From positions 1 through 64,000 of the forward strand of contig NZ_SMAF01000010.1 in assembly GCF_004343305.1 (NCBI RefSeq): a stretch of DNA of 64,000 bases. Reading direction: 5' to 3'. The notes beneath the pieces were generated by a model. That model made no database searches and was not told the DNA's origin. It saw only the letters and a program-made list of their open reading frames with translations. This document shows positions 9,108-20,824 of the stretch, piece by piece. Both the position numbers and the translations under genes were made by a program. This DNA is from Pseudofulvimonas gallinarii (lineage in GTDB: Bacteria; Pseudomonadota; Gammaproteobacteria; Xanthomonadales; UBA2363). Numbering within the stretch: position 1 is the first letter of the stretch; the number at the start of each line of letters is the position of its first letter.

Positions 9108-10415
9108 TCAGCCTGCCGGCGCCTGGAAGTGCCGGGAAAGTCCAGCCCAGCAGGCCTGGTAGTCACGCTGGCGGTGCGCGGCGGTCAGTGCCTGCGCGGT
9201 CGGACGGATGACGGCGCGCGCCTCGAACATGAAGGCCATGGTGTCGGCGATGACATCCGGCTTTGTGAGGTCGGCGCTGGAAGCCTTCTCGAAGGTCGCC
9301 GCATCGGGGCCATGACCGGTCATGCAGTTGTGCACCGAGCAGCCACCGGGCATGAAGCCGTCCGCCTTGGCGTCGTAGGCGCCATGGATCAGGCCCATGA
9401 ACTCGCTGGCGATGTTGCGATGGAACCAGGGCGGCCGGAACGTGTCCTGCGCCACCAGCCAGCGCGGCGGGAAGATCACGAAGTCCATGTTGCCGACGCC
9501 GGGCGTGTCGCTGGGCGAAGTCAGCACCAGGAAGATCGACGGATCCGGATGGTCGTAGCTGATCGAACCGATCGTGTTGAAGCGGCGCAGGTCGTAGCGG
9601 TAGGGCACGTGGTTGCCGTGCCAGGCGACGACGTCCAGCGGCGAATGGCCGATGTCGGCACGCCACAGGTGACCCTGGAACTTGGCGATCAGTTCGAAAT
9701 CGCCTTCAACGTCTTCGTACCACGCCTGCGGCGATTCGAAGTCGCGCGGATTGGCCAGCCCATTGCTGCCGATCGGTCCGAGGTCGGGCAGGCGCAGGAA
9801 GGCGCCGAAGTTCTCGCAGACGTATCCGCGCGCCTGGCCATCCGGCAGCTCGACGCGGAAGCGCACGCCGCGCGGGATGACCGCGATCTGCTGCGGCTGG
9901 ACATCGATCAGGCCCATCTCGGTGGCGATGCGCAGGCGACCGAGCTGCGGCACGATCAGCAGTTCGCCGTCGGCGTCATAGAAGAACCGCCCCTGCATTG
10001 AACGGTTCGCGGCATACATGTGCACGCCGATGCCGGCGCCTGCCGCGGCACCGCCGTTGCCGGCCATGGTGTACAGGCCGTCGACGAAATCGACCGCCGT
10101 TTCCTCCGCCGGCATTGGCAGCGGATCCCAGCGCAGCTGGTCCGGCGTGACCGGGCCGCCGCCGAAATCGTTGTGGAAGCGGCGCTGGTCGTAACCGGTG
10201 AACGAGCCATGCATCGCGGAGGGCCGGATGCGGTACTGCCAGGTGCGGCGGTTCTGCGCCCGCGGCGCGGTGAACGCGGTGCCCGACAGCTGCTCCGCGT
10301 ACAGCCCCAGCGGCGCGCGCTGCGGCGAGTTGCGTCCGACCGGCAGCGCGCCGTCGATCGCCTCGGTGGCGAACTCGTTGCCGAAACCACTCAGGTATCC
10401 CGCCGCAGCAGTCAT
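9108..10415 (-). CDS. hmgA: Homogentisate 1,2-dioxygenase
   Basis: Non-haem iron dioxygenase that opens homogentisate to maleylacetoacetate. The 435-residue length is normal. It begins with the family signature [13 protein letters not shown], and the iron site region is visible near the C-terminus: [18 protein letters not shown] provides His and Glu ligands, followed by [15 protein letters not shown] with further histidines. hppD ends only 14 bases upstream, so the two are almost certainly co-transcribed and perhaps translationally coupled. The 166-base gap to fahA downstream shows no obvious terminator. Confidence 0.97.
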   Translation of the reverse strand: MTAAAGYLSGFGNEFATEAIDGALPVGRNSPQRAPLGLYAEQLSGTAFTAPRAQNRRTWQYRIRPSAMHGSFTGYDQRRFHNDFGGGPVTPDQLRWDPLPMPAEETAVDFVDGLYTMAGNGGAAAGAGIGVHMYAANRSMQGRFFYDADGELLIVPQLGRLRIATEMGLIDVQPQQIAVIPRGVRFRVELPDGQARGYVCENFGAFLRLPDLGPIGSNGLANPRDFESPQAWYEDVEGDFELIAKFQGHLWRADIGHSPLDVVAWHGNHVPYRYDLRRFNTIGSISYDHPDPSIFLVLTSPSDTPGVGNMDFVIFPPRWLVAQDTFRPPWFHRNIASEFMGLIHGAYDAKADGFMPGGCSVHNCMTGHGPDAATFEKASSADLTKPDVIADTMAFMFEARAVIRPTAQALTAAHRQRDYQACWAGLSRHFQAPAG

Positions 10416-10429
10416 GGTGCGCTCCGTGG

Positions 10430-11503
10430 TTACAGCACGCCGCGACGCATCTGGTCGCGCTCGATGGATTCGAACAGGGCCTGGAAGTTGCCTTCGCCGA
10501 AGCCTTCATTGCCCTTGCGCTGGATGATCTCGAAGAAGATCGGACCGATCACGTTCTGGGTGAAGATCTGCAGCAGCAGCTTGCGTCGGGTATCCGGATC
10601 GGCGTCGATCAGGATCTTGTTCTTCGCCAGCCGCGGCACGTCCTCACCATGGTTGGGAATGCGCTCGTCGACCACCTCGAAATAGGTATCGGGCGTGTTC
10701 AGGAACTCGACGCCCTGCTCGCGCATGGCTTCGACGGTGTCATAGATGTTGTCCGTGAACAGCGCGATGTGCTGGATGCCCTCGCCCTTGTACTCGTCGA
10801 GGTATTCGTTGATCTGGCTCTTCGGGTCGTTCGACTCGTTGAGCGGAATGCGCACGATGCCGTCCGGGGCCGTCATCGCCTTGGACACCAGCCCGGTCTT
10901 CACGCCCTTGATGTCGAAGTAGCGGATCTCGCGGAAGTTGAACAGCCGCTCGTAGTAGTCCGCCCACTTGCCCATGTTGCCGAAGAACAGGTTGTGGGTC
11001 AGGTGGTCGATGAAGGTCAGGCCGAACCCCTTCGGATTGTGTTCCACGCCGGGCAGGAACTCGAAGTCGCCGTAGGGATCGGCGCCATCGGTGACCAGGT
11101 AGAGCATGCAGTCGCCGATGCCCTTGATCACTGGCGCGTCGACTGCGCGCGTCCCGGCCTTGTGGGTCACCGGCTCGGCGCCCTTCGCCGTCGTCGCCTG
11201 CAGCGCCTCGCCACCATCGCGGACGCGGATGGCGAAACCGCAGGCACTGGGACCATGCTGGGCGGCGAAGTCGGACGCGAATGAATCCGGCGTCTCGTTC
11301 ACGATGAAGTTGCAGCCACCCTGGCGGTACAGCGTCACCGGCCGGCTGCGATGGCGCGCCACCGCGGTGAAGCCGAGGCGCGGGAACAGCCCGTGCAGAA
11401 GGCTGGCATCGGCGGCGGCGAATTCGACGAATTCGAAACCGTTGATGCCCAGCGGATTGTCGAAGGTGGTCGGCTGCATGCCGAGGTCGGGTTGCGCGTT
11501 CAT
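10430..11503 (-). CDS. hppD: 4-hydroxyphenylpyruvate dioxygenase
   Basis: Fe(II) enzyme converting 4-hydroxyphenylpyruvate to homogentisate, the entry step of this pathway. The 357-residue protein has the two-lobed vicinal oxygen chelate fold. Metal ligands can be placed in [11 protein letters not shown] (first His), [12 protein letters not shown] (second His) and [10 protein letters not shown] (Glu); the C-terminal helix [15 protein letters not shown] gates the active site. It is the first gene of the catabolic operon. A good sigma-70-like promoter with a palindromic operator lies 52-80 bases upstream, between it and the divergent MarR gene. Confidence 0.97.
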   Translation of the reverse strand: MNAQPDLGMQPTTFDNPLGINGFEFVEFAAADASLLHGLFPRLGFTAVARHRSRPVTLYRQGGCNFIVNETPDSFASDFAAQHGPSACGFAIRVRDGGEALQATTAKGAEPVTHKAGTRAVDAPVIKGIGDCMLYLVTDGADPYGDFEFLPGVEHNPKGFGLTFIDHLTHNLFFGNMGKWADYYERLFNFREIRYFDIKGVKTGLVSKAMTAPDGIVRIPLNESNDPKSQINEYLDEYKGEGIQHIALFTDNIYDTVEAMREQGVEFLNTPDTYFEVVDERIPNHGEDVPRLAKNKILIDADPDTRRKLLLQIFTQNVIGPIFFEIIQRKGNEGFGEGNFQALFESIERDQMRRGVL

Positions 11504-11554
11504 GCGGCGTCCTCTCGTATGGTGCGATGCCAGATGCAGGAATCGGGGATCGCC

Positions 11555-11583
11555 TTTATAGTTTCACTTGAAACCATTGGCAA
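11555..11583 (-). promoter_or_regulatory. hppD operon promoter overlapped by a MarR-type operator
   Basis: Reading towards hppD, TTGCCA (11578-11583) and TATAAA (11555-11560) are separated by exactly 17 bases. Each hexamer matches the sigma-70 consensus at five of six positions. The spacer holds the palindrome GTTTCA-CT-TGAAAC at 11561-11574, so a dimeric repressor bound there would block RNA polymerase. The operator also lies just 22 bases before the ATG of the divergent MarR gene, consistent with joint control of both. Confidence 0.7.
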
Positions 11584-11596
11584 GCCGCAGCGCAGC

Positions 11597-12034
11597 ATGA
11601 GCGAACCCGCCCTCCTGGATCTCGACCGGTTCCTGCCGTACCGGCTTTCCCGGTTGTCCAACCGCATCAGCCAGCAGATCGCCAGTACCTATGTCGACCG
11701 TTTCGACCTGTCGGTAACCGAATGGCGGGTAATGGCCGTGCTCGGGCGTTATCCCGGCCTGTCAGCGAACGAGGTGGCCGAGCGCACGGCCATGGACAAG
11801 GTTGCGGTCAGCCGCGCCGTTGCCCGGCTGGTGCAGCAGGGCCGACTGCGTCGTGATGTCGCCGAGGACGACCGTCGCCGATCGGTGCTGCAGCTCACCG
11901 CTGCCGGCCGGAAAATCTATGCCCAGGTCGCGCCGGAAGTCCTCGCCACCGGCAGCCGCCTGCTCGGCGCCCTCGACCGCGACGAGCTGGCGTTGCTGAT
12001 GGCGCTGCTGGAAAAACTGGAACCGACCGGCTGA
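11597..12034 (+). CDS. MarR-family transcriptional regulator, probable repressor of tyrosine catabolism
   Basis: A 145-residue dimeric winged-helix regulator. The DNA-binding region ERTAMDKVAVSRAVARLVQQG is the recognition helix, followed by the wing DVAEDDRRRSVLQLTAAG; flanking helices form the dimer interface. It is divergent from hppD, and the only strong palindrome in the 93-base gap lies inside the hppD promoter. The simplest reading is a repressor released by a pathway intermediate such as homogentisate or 4-hydroxyphenylpyruvate; the ligand is inferred, not seen. The ORF is open upstream into hppD antisense, but MSEPALLDLDRFLPYRLSRL is the natural start. It converges with aqpZ. Confidence 0.9.
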   Translation: MSEPALLDLDRFLPYRLSRLSNRISQQIASTYVDRFDLSVTEWRVMAVLGRYPGLSANEVAERTAMDKVAVSRAVARLVQQGRLRRDVAEDDRRRSVLQLTAAGRKIYAQVAPEVLATGSRLLGALDRDELALLMALLEKLEPTG

Positions 12035-12040
12035 ACAACC

Positions 12041-12065
12041 GCCCGCGGCGACGATCGCGGCGGGC
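12041..12065. terminator. Hairpin between marR and aqpZ
   Basis: An eleven-base stem with one mismatch and a three-base loop (GCCCGC… / …GCGGGC) in the 49-base gap between convergent genes. GC-rich without a T-run; possible shared terminator. Confidence 0.35.
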
Positions 12066-12083
12066 CGGGTGATGTCAGCGGGA

Positions 12084-12803
12084 CTAGCGCTGAGACGATC
12101 CGCCCAGCCATCGCCAGACGCCGCCGGCAACGGCCGCGGCCAATGCCGGCGCCAGCCAGAACAGCCACAACTGCTGCAGTGCCGGACCGCCGGCAAGGAG
12201 GGCGACGCCAGTGCTGCGCGCCGGATTCACCGAAGTGTTGGTGACCGGGATGGAAATCAGATGGATCAGCGCCAGGCACAGACCGATCGCCAGTGGCGCG
12301 AAACCGGCGGGCGCCCCACGGCTGGTGACACCGAGGATGACCAGGATGAAGAAACCCGTCATCAGCAGCTCGGTGATCGCCGCGGCCTGGAGCGAATAGC
12401 CAGCGGGCGAATGGCTGCCATAACCATTGGTCGCGAACGCACCGGCCGCCGCGGGATCGATGCTGAAACCGGCCTGGCCATGGGCGATACAGTAAAGCGC
12501 GGTCGCCGCGGCGATCGCCCCGGCGACCTGGACGACGATGTACGGCAGCAGGTCGGCGGCCGCGAAGCGCCCACCCGCCCAGAGTCCGATGGAGACGGCG
12601 GGATTGAAGTGGCCACCCGAGATATGGCCCAGCGCATAGGCCATCGTAACCACGGTCAGACCGAAGGCCAGCGACACACCCAGCAGGCCGATGCCCAGCG
12701 GGTTGCCTTCGCCGCCGAACTGCGCGGCCAGCACAGCGCTTCCACAGCCGCCAAGAACCAGCCAGAAGGTACCCAGGAATTCTGCCGCCAGACGTCTGCT
12801 CAT
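12084..12803 (-). CDS. aqpZ: Aquaporin Z
   Basis: Water channel of the inner membrane, 239 residues, with six transmembrane helices and the two half-helices. The first NPA box is GGHFNPAVS and the second is [10 protein letters not shown]. The neighbouring [19 protein letters not shown] supplies the His, Thr and Arg of the narrow aromatic/arginine filter, as in AqpZ rather than glycerol channels. The start follows a GGAGGAA ribosome site. The frame is open far upstream, but the [16 protein letters not shown] start matches the family. It stands alone, converging with the MarR gene. Confidence 0.96.
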   Translation of the reverse strand: MSRRLAAEFLGTFWLVLGGCGSAVLAAQFGGEGNPLGIGLLGVSLAFGLTVVTMAYALGHISGGHFNPAVSIGLWAGGRFAAADLLPYIVVQVAGAIAAATALYCIAHGQAGFSIDPAAAGAFATNGYGSHSPAGYSLQAAAITELLMTGFFILVILGVTSRGAPAGFAPLAIGLCLALIHLISIPVTNTSVNPARSTGVALLAGGPALQQLWLFWLAPALAAAVAGGVWRWLGGSSQR

Positions 12804-12940
12804 TGACCTTCCTCCGCTTTGGACAGGTGGTACGGGAAAGCAGCCCATCACGCCGATGCACCGAACTTTGTCCGTCTTCCAGGAAGGCGTAAAGCAGGGC
12901 GCCATCCCGACACCGGACGCCGACTGGTGGTGGGGTGGGG

Positions 12941-12970
12941 AAAAGGAAACGGCGGCCCGAAGGCCGCCGT
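12941..12970 (-). terminator. Rho-independent terminator of the POT transporter gene
   Basis: On the minus strand a nine-base perfect stem ACGGCGGCC / GGCCGCCGT closed by a TTCG tetraloop is followed by TTCCTTTTCC. It starts about 30 bases beyond the stop codon. Confidence 0.8.
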
Positions 12971-12997
12971 GCGAGGATGAAACTGCGTGAGCCGGCG

Positions 12998-14506
<1,509 letters not shown>

Positions 14507-14532
14507 CGAATACTCCCTGATGTGCGAATGAA

Positions 14533-14562
14533 AACCGCTGCAGCGCCTGAATGGGCGCTGCA
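14533..14562 (-). terminator. Terminator candidate downstream of waaA
   Basis: Nine-base perfect stem TGCAGCGCC / GGCGCTGCA with a six-base loop, followed on the minus strand by GCGGTTTTC. It lies in the 152-base gap between the waaA stop and the transporter start, about 30 bases before the latter's ATG, so it could also sit in that leader. Confidence 0.5.
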
Positions 14563-14658
14563 TGCGTCGAAAGCCGCGCAAGAGTGCGGGAGCGAGGGGG
14601 GCGCGTCAAACCCGGCGCATGCTGCACCGCACCAAACCGGGCCGATCGAACCGGCGGA

Positions 14659-15987
14659 TCAGTGCACGATGTGGGCGACCACCGCGAGGGTGCGGTCGAG
14701 CGCCCCGCGTTCGCGGGCGATGATGGCGGTGGCGGTGCAGCCCATCTTCCGCATGCGCTCGGGATCCCCCAGCAGTTCGCAGATGGTGGTGCCCAGTTCG
14801 CGGCCATCGGGAATCCGGACCGCCGCGCCCTGCTCGATCAGAAGTTCGGTGATCTCGGCGAAGTTGAAGGTGTGCGGACCCACCACGATCGGCTTGCCGA
14901 GCAGTGCCGGCTCAAGCACGTTGTGGCCTCCGATCGGTTCCAGGCTGCCGGCGACCAGGGCGACATCGGCGGCGGCATAGAAGCGCAGCAACTCGCCCAG
15001 GGTATCGGCCACGAAGCACTGCGTCTCCGGCTCGGCGGTGCCGTCCTCGCTGCGCGAGCGTGTGCGCAGGCCAATGCTCTCGCACAGCTGCACCATCGGC
15101 CTGAAGCGCTCCGGATGCCGCGGCGCGACGATCAGCAATGCGTCGGGGAAGCGCTGCAGGACTTCGGCATGGGCATGGGCAACGGCCAGCTCCTCGCCTT
15201 CATGCGTACTCGCCGCGATCCAGACCGGCCGCTGGCTGCCGGCCAGATGCCGCCACTCGATGCCGCTGTCGACCATCTCGTAGGGCATGTCGATGTCGTA
15301 CTTGATGTTGCCGACCAGCGCCAGGCGTTCCGGCTGCGCGCCGAGGCTGAGGAAGCGTTCGTAGTCGGTCTGCGACTGAGCGGCGATGAAGGTGGCCGAA
15401 CGGATGGCCTCGCCTGCCAGCGGCTGCACCGGGCCATAGCCGCGCAGGGAGCGTTCCGACAGGCGCGCGTTGGCGATCAACACCGGAATGCCGCGTGTCC
15501 GGCAGGCGAAATACAGGTTCGGCCAGATCTCCGTTTCCATGATGATCGCCAGCCGTGGCCGGATACGGCGCAAGAAGCGGCGCACGGATCCCGGCAGGTC
15601 ATACGGCAGATAGACGTGGAACAGGCTGTCCCCGAACACCTGGCGCAGCCGCTCCGAACCGGTCGGCGTGACCGTGGTGACGACGATCGGCCAGTCGGCA
15701 TAGCGCTCCCGCAACGCGGTGATCAGGGGAATGGCGGCGTTGAGCTCGCCGACCGACACCGCATGCACCCAGATCGAATCGACAGGAAAGCGCGGCGACC
15801 GGAAATACCCGAAGCGTTCGGCCCATCGATGCAGGTAGCTGCGCAGCTTCAGGCCACGGACGAACAGCCGGTAGAGGATGATCGGCGTCGCCATGTACAT
15901 GATGCCGGTGTACAGCCAGCGCAGCAGGACCAGCTTGATGCGGGAGTGCAGCGGATAGACGAGGGCCGGCGGTTCGGGATTGGGCAT
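14659..15987 (-). CDS. waaA: 3-deoxy-D-manno-octulosonic acid (Kdo) transferase
   Basis: Adds Kdo from CMP-Kdo to the lipid A precursor on the cytoplasmic face of the inner membrane. The 442-residue protein has an N-terminal membrane anchor (LVLLRWLYTGIMYMATPIIL), then the first Rossmann domain with WVHAVSVGELNAAIPLI carrying the catalytic Glu, METEIWPNL, and a C-terminal GT-B domain with AASTHEGEE, PRHPERF and the GGHNVLEPALLGKPIVVGPH nucleotide-binding motif. A TAGAAT hexamer lies seven bases upstream of the ATG, which suggests a leaderless message. It is divergent from lpxL. Confidence 0.96.
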   Translation of the reverse strand: MPNPEPPALVYPLHSRIKLVLLRWLYTGIMYMATPIILYRLFVRGLKLRSYLHRWAERFGYFRSPRFPVDSIWVHAVSVGELNAAIPLITALRERYADWPIVVTTVTPTGSERLRQVFGDSLFHVYLPYDLPGSVRRFLRRIRPRLAIIMETEIWPNLYFACRTRGIPVLIANARLSERSLRGYGPVQPLAGEAIRSATFIAAQSQTDYERFLSLGAQPERLALVGNIKYDIDMPYEMVDSGIEWRHLAGSQRPVWIAASTHEGEELAVAHAHAEVLQRFPDALLIVAPRHPERFRPMVQLCESIGLRTRSRSEDGTAEPETQCFVADTLGELLRFYAAADVALVAGSLEPIGGHNVLEPALLGKPIVVGPHTFNFAEITELLIEQGAAVRIPDGRELGTTICELLGDPERMRKMGCTATAIIARERGALDRTLAVVAHIVH

Positions 15988-15994
15988 GCGGACG

Positions 15995-16042
15995 ATTCTA
16001 CCCGCCAGCGGCCAACGACCTGCTGCCGGCGGCGCTTACAAT
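15995..16042. promoter_or_regulatory. Back-to-back -10 elements for waaA and lpxL
   Basis: TAGAAT at 15995-16000 (minus) ends seven bases before the waaA ATG, and TACAAT at 16037-16042 (plus) ends six bases before the lpxL ATG. This spacing would start transcription at or next to each start codon. No convincing -35 boxes are seen, so the call rests on the hexamers and their placement. Confidence 0.45.
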
Positions 16043-16048
16043 GTCGCC

Positions 16049-16960
16049 ATGAATGCATTTCCCTGGCGCCTGCTCGCTCCGTGGCACTGGCCTGCATGGT
16101 CGGGACTGGGCGTCATCTGGCTGCTGGCCCGCCTGCCCTGGGCGCTGGCGCTGCGCCTGGGCGCCGGCCTGGGAACACCGCTGCGCTGGCTGGCCGGTTC
16201 GCGGCGTCGCGTCGCCGGGCGCAACCTCGTCCTTTGTTTCCCGGACCTGGATGAAACCGCGCGAGAGCGGCTGCTGCGGGAAAACTTCGCCGACATGGGC
16301 CGCATGTTCGCCGAGTTCGCGCTGAGCTGGATGGCCTCGGACCGCAACATCGCCCGCATTCCCTATACGGTGGAAGGCATGGAGCACCTGCGGGTCGCGC
16401 AGGCCGAGGGTCGTGGCGTGCTGCTGGTCGGCGGCCACTTCAGCCACCTGGAACTGTGCGCACGCCTGATCGCGCAGCAGCTGCCGCTGGCCGGGCTGTA
16501 CCGCGAACATGGCTCACCGGTGTTCGAGTGGGCGGTCAAGCGGAGACGGCTGCGCTACGCGCAGGCGATGTTCGGACGCAAGGAGCTGCGCGCGACGGTG
16601 CGCCATCTCAGGCAGGGCGGCGCGCTGTGGTACGCACCGGACCAGGACATGCGCGGCAAGGACAGCGTGTTCGTGCCGTTCTTCGGCATTCCCGCCTCGA
16701 CCATCACCGCGACCCATCATCTGGCCCGGCTGTCCGGCGCCGCCGTCATCGCCTTCAGCCACCGCAGGTTGCCCGGCCGCCAGGGCTATGCGATGCGGCT
16801 GTCGCCACCCCTGGAAGGTTTCCCGTCGCCGGATGAAGTCGCCGATACCACGCGCATCAACGCGCTGATCGAGGCGGCGGCCCGCGCGGCCCCGACCCAG
16901 TACCTCTGGATCCACAAGCGCTTCAAGACCCGTCCCGAAGGCGAGCCGGGCCTGTATTGA
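16049..16960 (+). CDS. lpxL: Lipid A lauroyl/myristoyl acyltransferase (LpxL/HtrB family)
   Basis: Transfers a secondary acyl chain to lipid A at the inner membrane. The 303-residue protein has an N-terminal hydrophobic helix around WPAWSGLGVIWLLARLPWAL and the late acyltransferase blocks: VLLVGGHFSHLELCARL with the catalytic HxxxxE-type motif, LYREHGSPVFEW, ALWYAPDQDMRGKDSVFVPF and the C-terminal QYLWIHKRFKTRPEG. Length is that of LpxL. It is divergent from waaA, which acts just before it in the same pathway, and converges with pilS, whose stop lies 23 bases away. Confidence 0.94.
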   Translation: MNAFPWRLLAPWHWPAWSGLGVIWLLARLPWALALRLGAGLGTPLRWLAGSRRRVAGRNLVLCFPDLDETARERLLRENFADMGRMFAEFALSWMASDRNIARIPYTVEGMEHLRVAQAEGRGVLLVGGHFSHLELCARLIAQQLPLAGLYREHGSPVFEWAVKRRRLRYAQAMFGRKELRATVRHLRQGGALWYAPDQDMRGKDSVFVPFFGIPASTITATHHLARLSGAAVIAFSHRRLPGRQGYAMRLSPPLEGFPSPDEVADTTRINALIEAAARAAPTQYLWIHKRFKTRPEGEPGLY

Positions 16961-16983
16961 ACCGACGCCGGCCGCGGCGGCGC

Positions 16984-18660
16984 TCAGGCTTCGGCGTCCG
17001 CCGGCCCGAGCAGGTCACGGCGGTGGAAGCGCATCACGAAGCAGGCGCCCGGTTCGTCATCGGCCGGTTCGTAGTCGAGGTCGGCACCATTTCCCTCGCA
17101 CAGCTGCCGGCACAGGTACAGGCCCAGGCCGGTACCGTGCGCACCGGTGGTGTAGAAGGGTTTGAACGCCTGGTCGATGCGGTCGTCGGGAATGCCGCGG
17201 CCGTTGTCGGCGATGTGCAGTTCGATCGGCGCACGGCCGTCGGAGGCCACCAGCGTCACCGTGATGACCAGCGGCCGTTCCTCGCAACGGCCATAGTTCA
17301 TCGCGTTGCCGAGCAGGTTGCTGACGACCTGTTCGAGGTGGACAAGGTCGAACACGACCTCGCATTCCTTGCTGGGCGAGTTGAAGACCAGCTCGTCGCC
17401 TTCCGGCAGGCGCGTCATCCGGAATTCGTCGAGGTATGTCGTCAGCCAGGTTTCCAGTTCGATCGTTTCCGGCTTCGCACGTTCGCGCTTGGCCAGGTCG
17501 AGGACGCCGCGCACGATGCGTTCCAGGCGCTGGCTGTGGCGGCCGATGATCTCGACCAGGCGCTTGTCGCGCGCCGGCAGGTCGGAGGATTCCGCGAGCA
17601 GCTGGCCGGACTGCTGGATCGCCGCCAGCGGGTTGCGCAACTCGTGCGCGATGCTTGCCGACAGGCGGCCCAGCGTGTCCAGCGTCAGCTCCTCGGCGCG
17701 CAGGTCGAGCAGGCGCGTGTCCTCCATGAACACCACCGTGAAATCGTCCCGGTCGGAGAACAGCCGCAGGAAGCGCGGCAACACGGGATCGCCGCCTTCG
17801 GCCAGCGGTGAATGCGTGTGCGGCTGCTCGCCGCCGGAAATCCATGCCCGCCATGCCCTGTCCAGGTGCGGGCTGATCGTGGCCAGCTGCGATTCGCCGC
17901 GGCGCGGGCTGCCCAGCATGCGCCAGGCGGATTCGTTCATGCGCTGGATGCGCGCGCCGCGGTCGACCACCAGCACGCCGGTGCGCATGCGCTGCACCAC
18001 CAGGTCGTTGAGGCGGTCCATGTCGAGCAGGTCGGCGCCGCGCTGCGCGGCCAGCGCCTCCGCATCGCGCGCCCGGGTGCCGATCAGGGACGCCACGGCG
18101 GCGACGACGAAGCAGACCACGCCGATCGCGGCGGCATTGGCGGTGGCGTGGTCCATGCCTTCGCTGATGCCGTGCGAGAACATCGCCACCAGCATGGCGA
18201 TCACCGACAACGCCGCCGCACCCATGCCCAGGCGCACCGGCAGGTAGTGGGCGGTGCCGGCCAGGCTGACCAGCAGCAGCAGGGGCAGTGCCGACTCCAT
18301 GCCGCGGCTGAACATCATCGCCAGCGATACGGCGGCGACGTCCAGCAGCAGGCCCAGCACCAGTTCGGTCGGCGCGGTGATCCGCTCGTAGACACCGTAG
18401 AGGACCAGGACGACGGCCGCGCCGAAGTAGGCCAGGGCCATCGCGCGCGTCACGTGCAGGTCGTCGAAACGGATCCAGGCGCGGTCGTAGGCGGCGAACG
18501 TGAGGACAACGGCAAGCAGGGCCAGCAGAAGCCGGTAGGCGCGCAGGTAATTGCGCTCGCGCTGGCTCGGTTGCGCGATCTGTCCGCTCTGCACCAGGCG
18601 CGCGAATGCCTGGCGCAGGCCTTCGCTATTCCCAGAAGCCGTCTTCAAGCCGCTGACCAC
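16984..18660 (-). CDS. pilS: Membrane sensor histidine kinase PilS (type IV pilus regulation)
   Basis: A 558-residue kinase that in related bacteria senses pilin and drives PilR-dependent pilA transcription. The N-terminal ~210 residues hold six hydrophobic segments. A PAS-like region (GVLVVDRGARIQRMNESAWRML) follows at about 230-330, then the HisKA domain with phospho-acceptor SIAHELRNPLAAI and an ATPase domain with N box (LLGNAMNYG), G1 (DNGRGI) and G2 (GTGLGLYL) motifs. The usual partner pilR is not adjacent: convergent lpxL lies on the 3' side and pilB on the 5' side. Assignment to PilS rests on domain layout and the pilB neighbour. Confidence 0.85.
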   Translation of the reverse strand: MVSGLKTASGNSEGLRQAFARLVQSGQIAQPSQRERNYLRAYRLLLALLAVVLTFAAYDRAWIRFDDLHVTRAMALAYFGAAVVLVLYGVYERITAPTELVLGLLLDVAAVSLAMMFSRGMESALPLLLLVSLAGTAHYLPVRLGMGAAALSVIAMLVAMFSHGISEGMDHATANAAAIGVVCFVVAAVASLIGTRARDAEALAAQRGADLLDMDRLNDLVVQRMRTGVLVVDRGARIQRMNESAWRMLGSPRRGESQLATISPHLDRAWRAWISGGEQPHTHSPLAEGGDPVLPRFLRLFSDRDDFTVVFMEDTRLLDLRAEELTLDTLGRLSASIAHELRNPLAAIQQSGQLLAESSDLPARDKRLVEIIGRHSQRLERIVRGVLDLAKRERAKPETIELETWLTTYLDEFRMTRLPEGDELVFNSPSKECEVVFDLVHLEQVVSNLLGNAMNYGRCEERPLVITVTLVASDGRAPIELHIADNGRGIPDDRIDQAFKPFYTTGAHGTGLGLYLCRQLCEGNGADLDYEPADDEPGACFVMRFHRRDLLGPADAEA

Positions 18661-18759
18661 ACGCCGCTCCCTGATACCCGCAGGACAACGGTAACCGCAA
18701 ATGGCCGCCGGGAGCCAGATGTGCCGGCGACGGCGCCGCGCTTCACGGCGCCTCCGTCA

Positions 18760-20493
<1,734 letters not shown>

Positions 20494-20824
20494 AGGACCG
20501 GCTCCCCCTTCTTCATCCTTGCGCGCCGGCAGGCCAAGCGTGGTTTACCGGCGTGTTCGACTCCGAGCATACGCCCGAAATGGGGTGTCAAGCCAGCCGG
20601 TTCAATGAAGCTTGCAAACAATCCGCACAGCGGAGGCACCGGTCACGGTCCGGGTGCCCGTCCGGTCAATAAAGGGACTTGACAAGGCGCACCGGCGCAT
20701 TGGACAGAAATGCCCGCCGCGTCCGGGCGATGCGGCAACGCCGGCTGCCAGCCCCGGTGGGGGCTGGCAGTCCGCGAATCCGGCCGGTCGATCGGGAGAC
20801 CGGCCAGTGACCTGCGCGGTCGGG
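20494..20824. other. pilB-ftsZ intergenic region with two GC-rich hairpins
   Basis: No gene is seen in these 331 bases. Two strong stems lie at the ftsZ side: an eleven-base perfect repeat at 20745-20770 (CTGCCAGCCCC / GGGGCTGGCAG, four-base loop) and an eight-base repeat at 20782-20805 (GGCCGGTC / GACCGGCC). Neither is followed by a T-run on the minus strand. They may end or protect the ftsZ message. A TTGACA at 20679 on the plus strand lacks a matching -10. Confidence 0.5.

Noticed and set aside
20679-20720. TTGACA as a plus-strand promoter between pilB and ftsZ
   Set aside because: No -10 hexamer at 16-18 bases and no plus-strand gene to serve.
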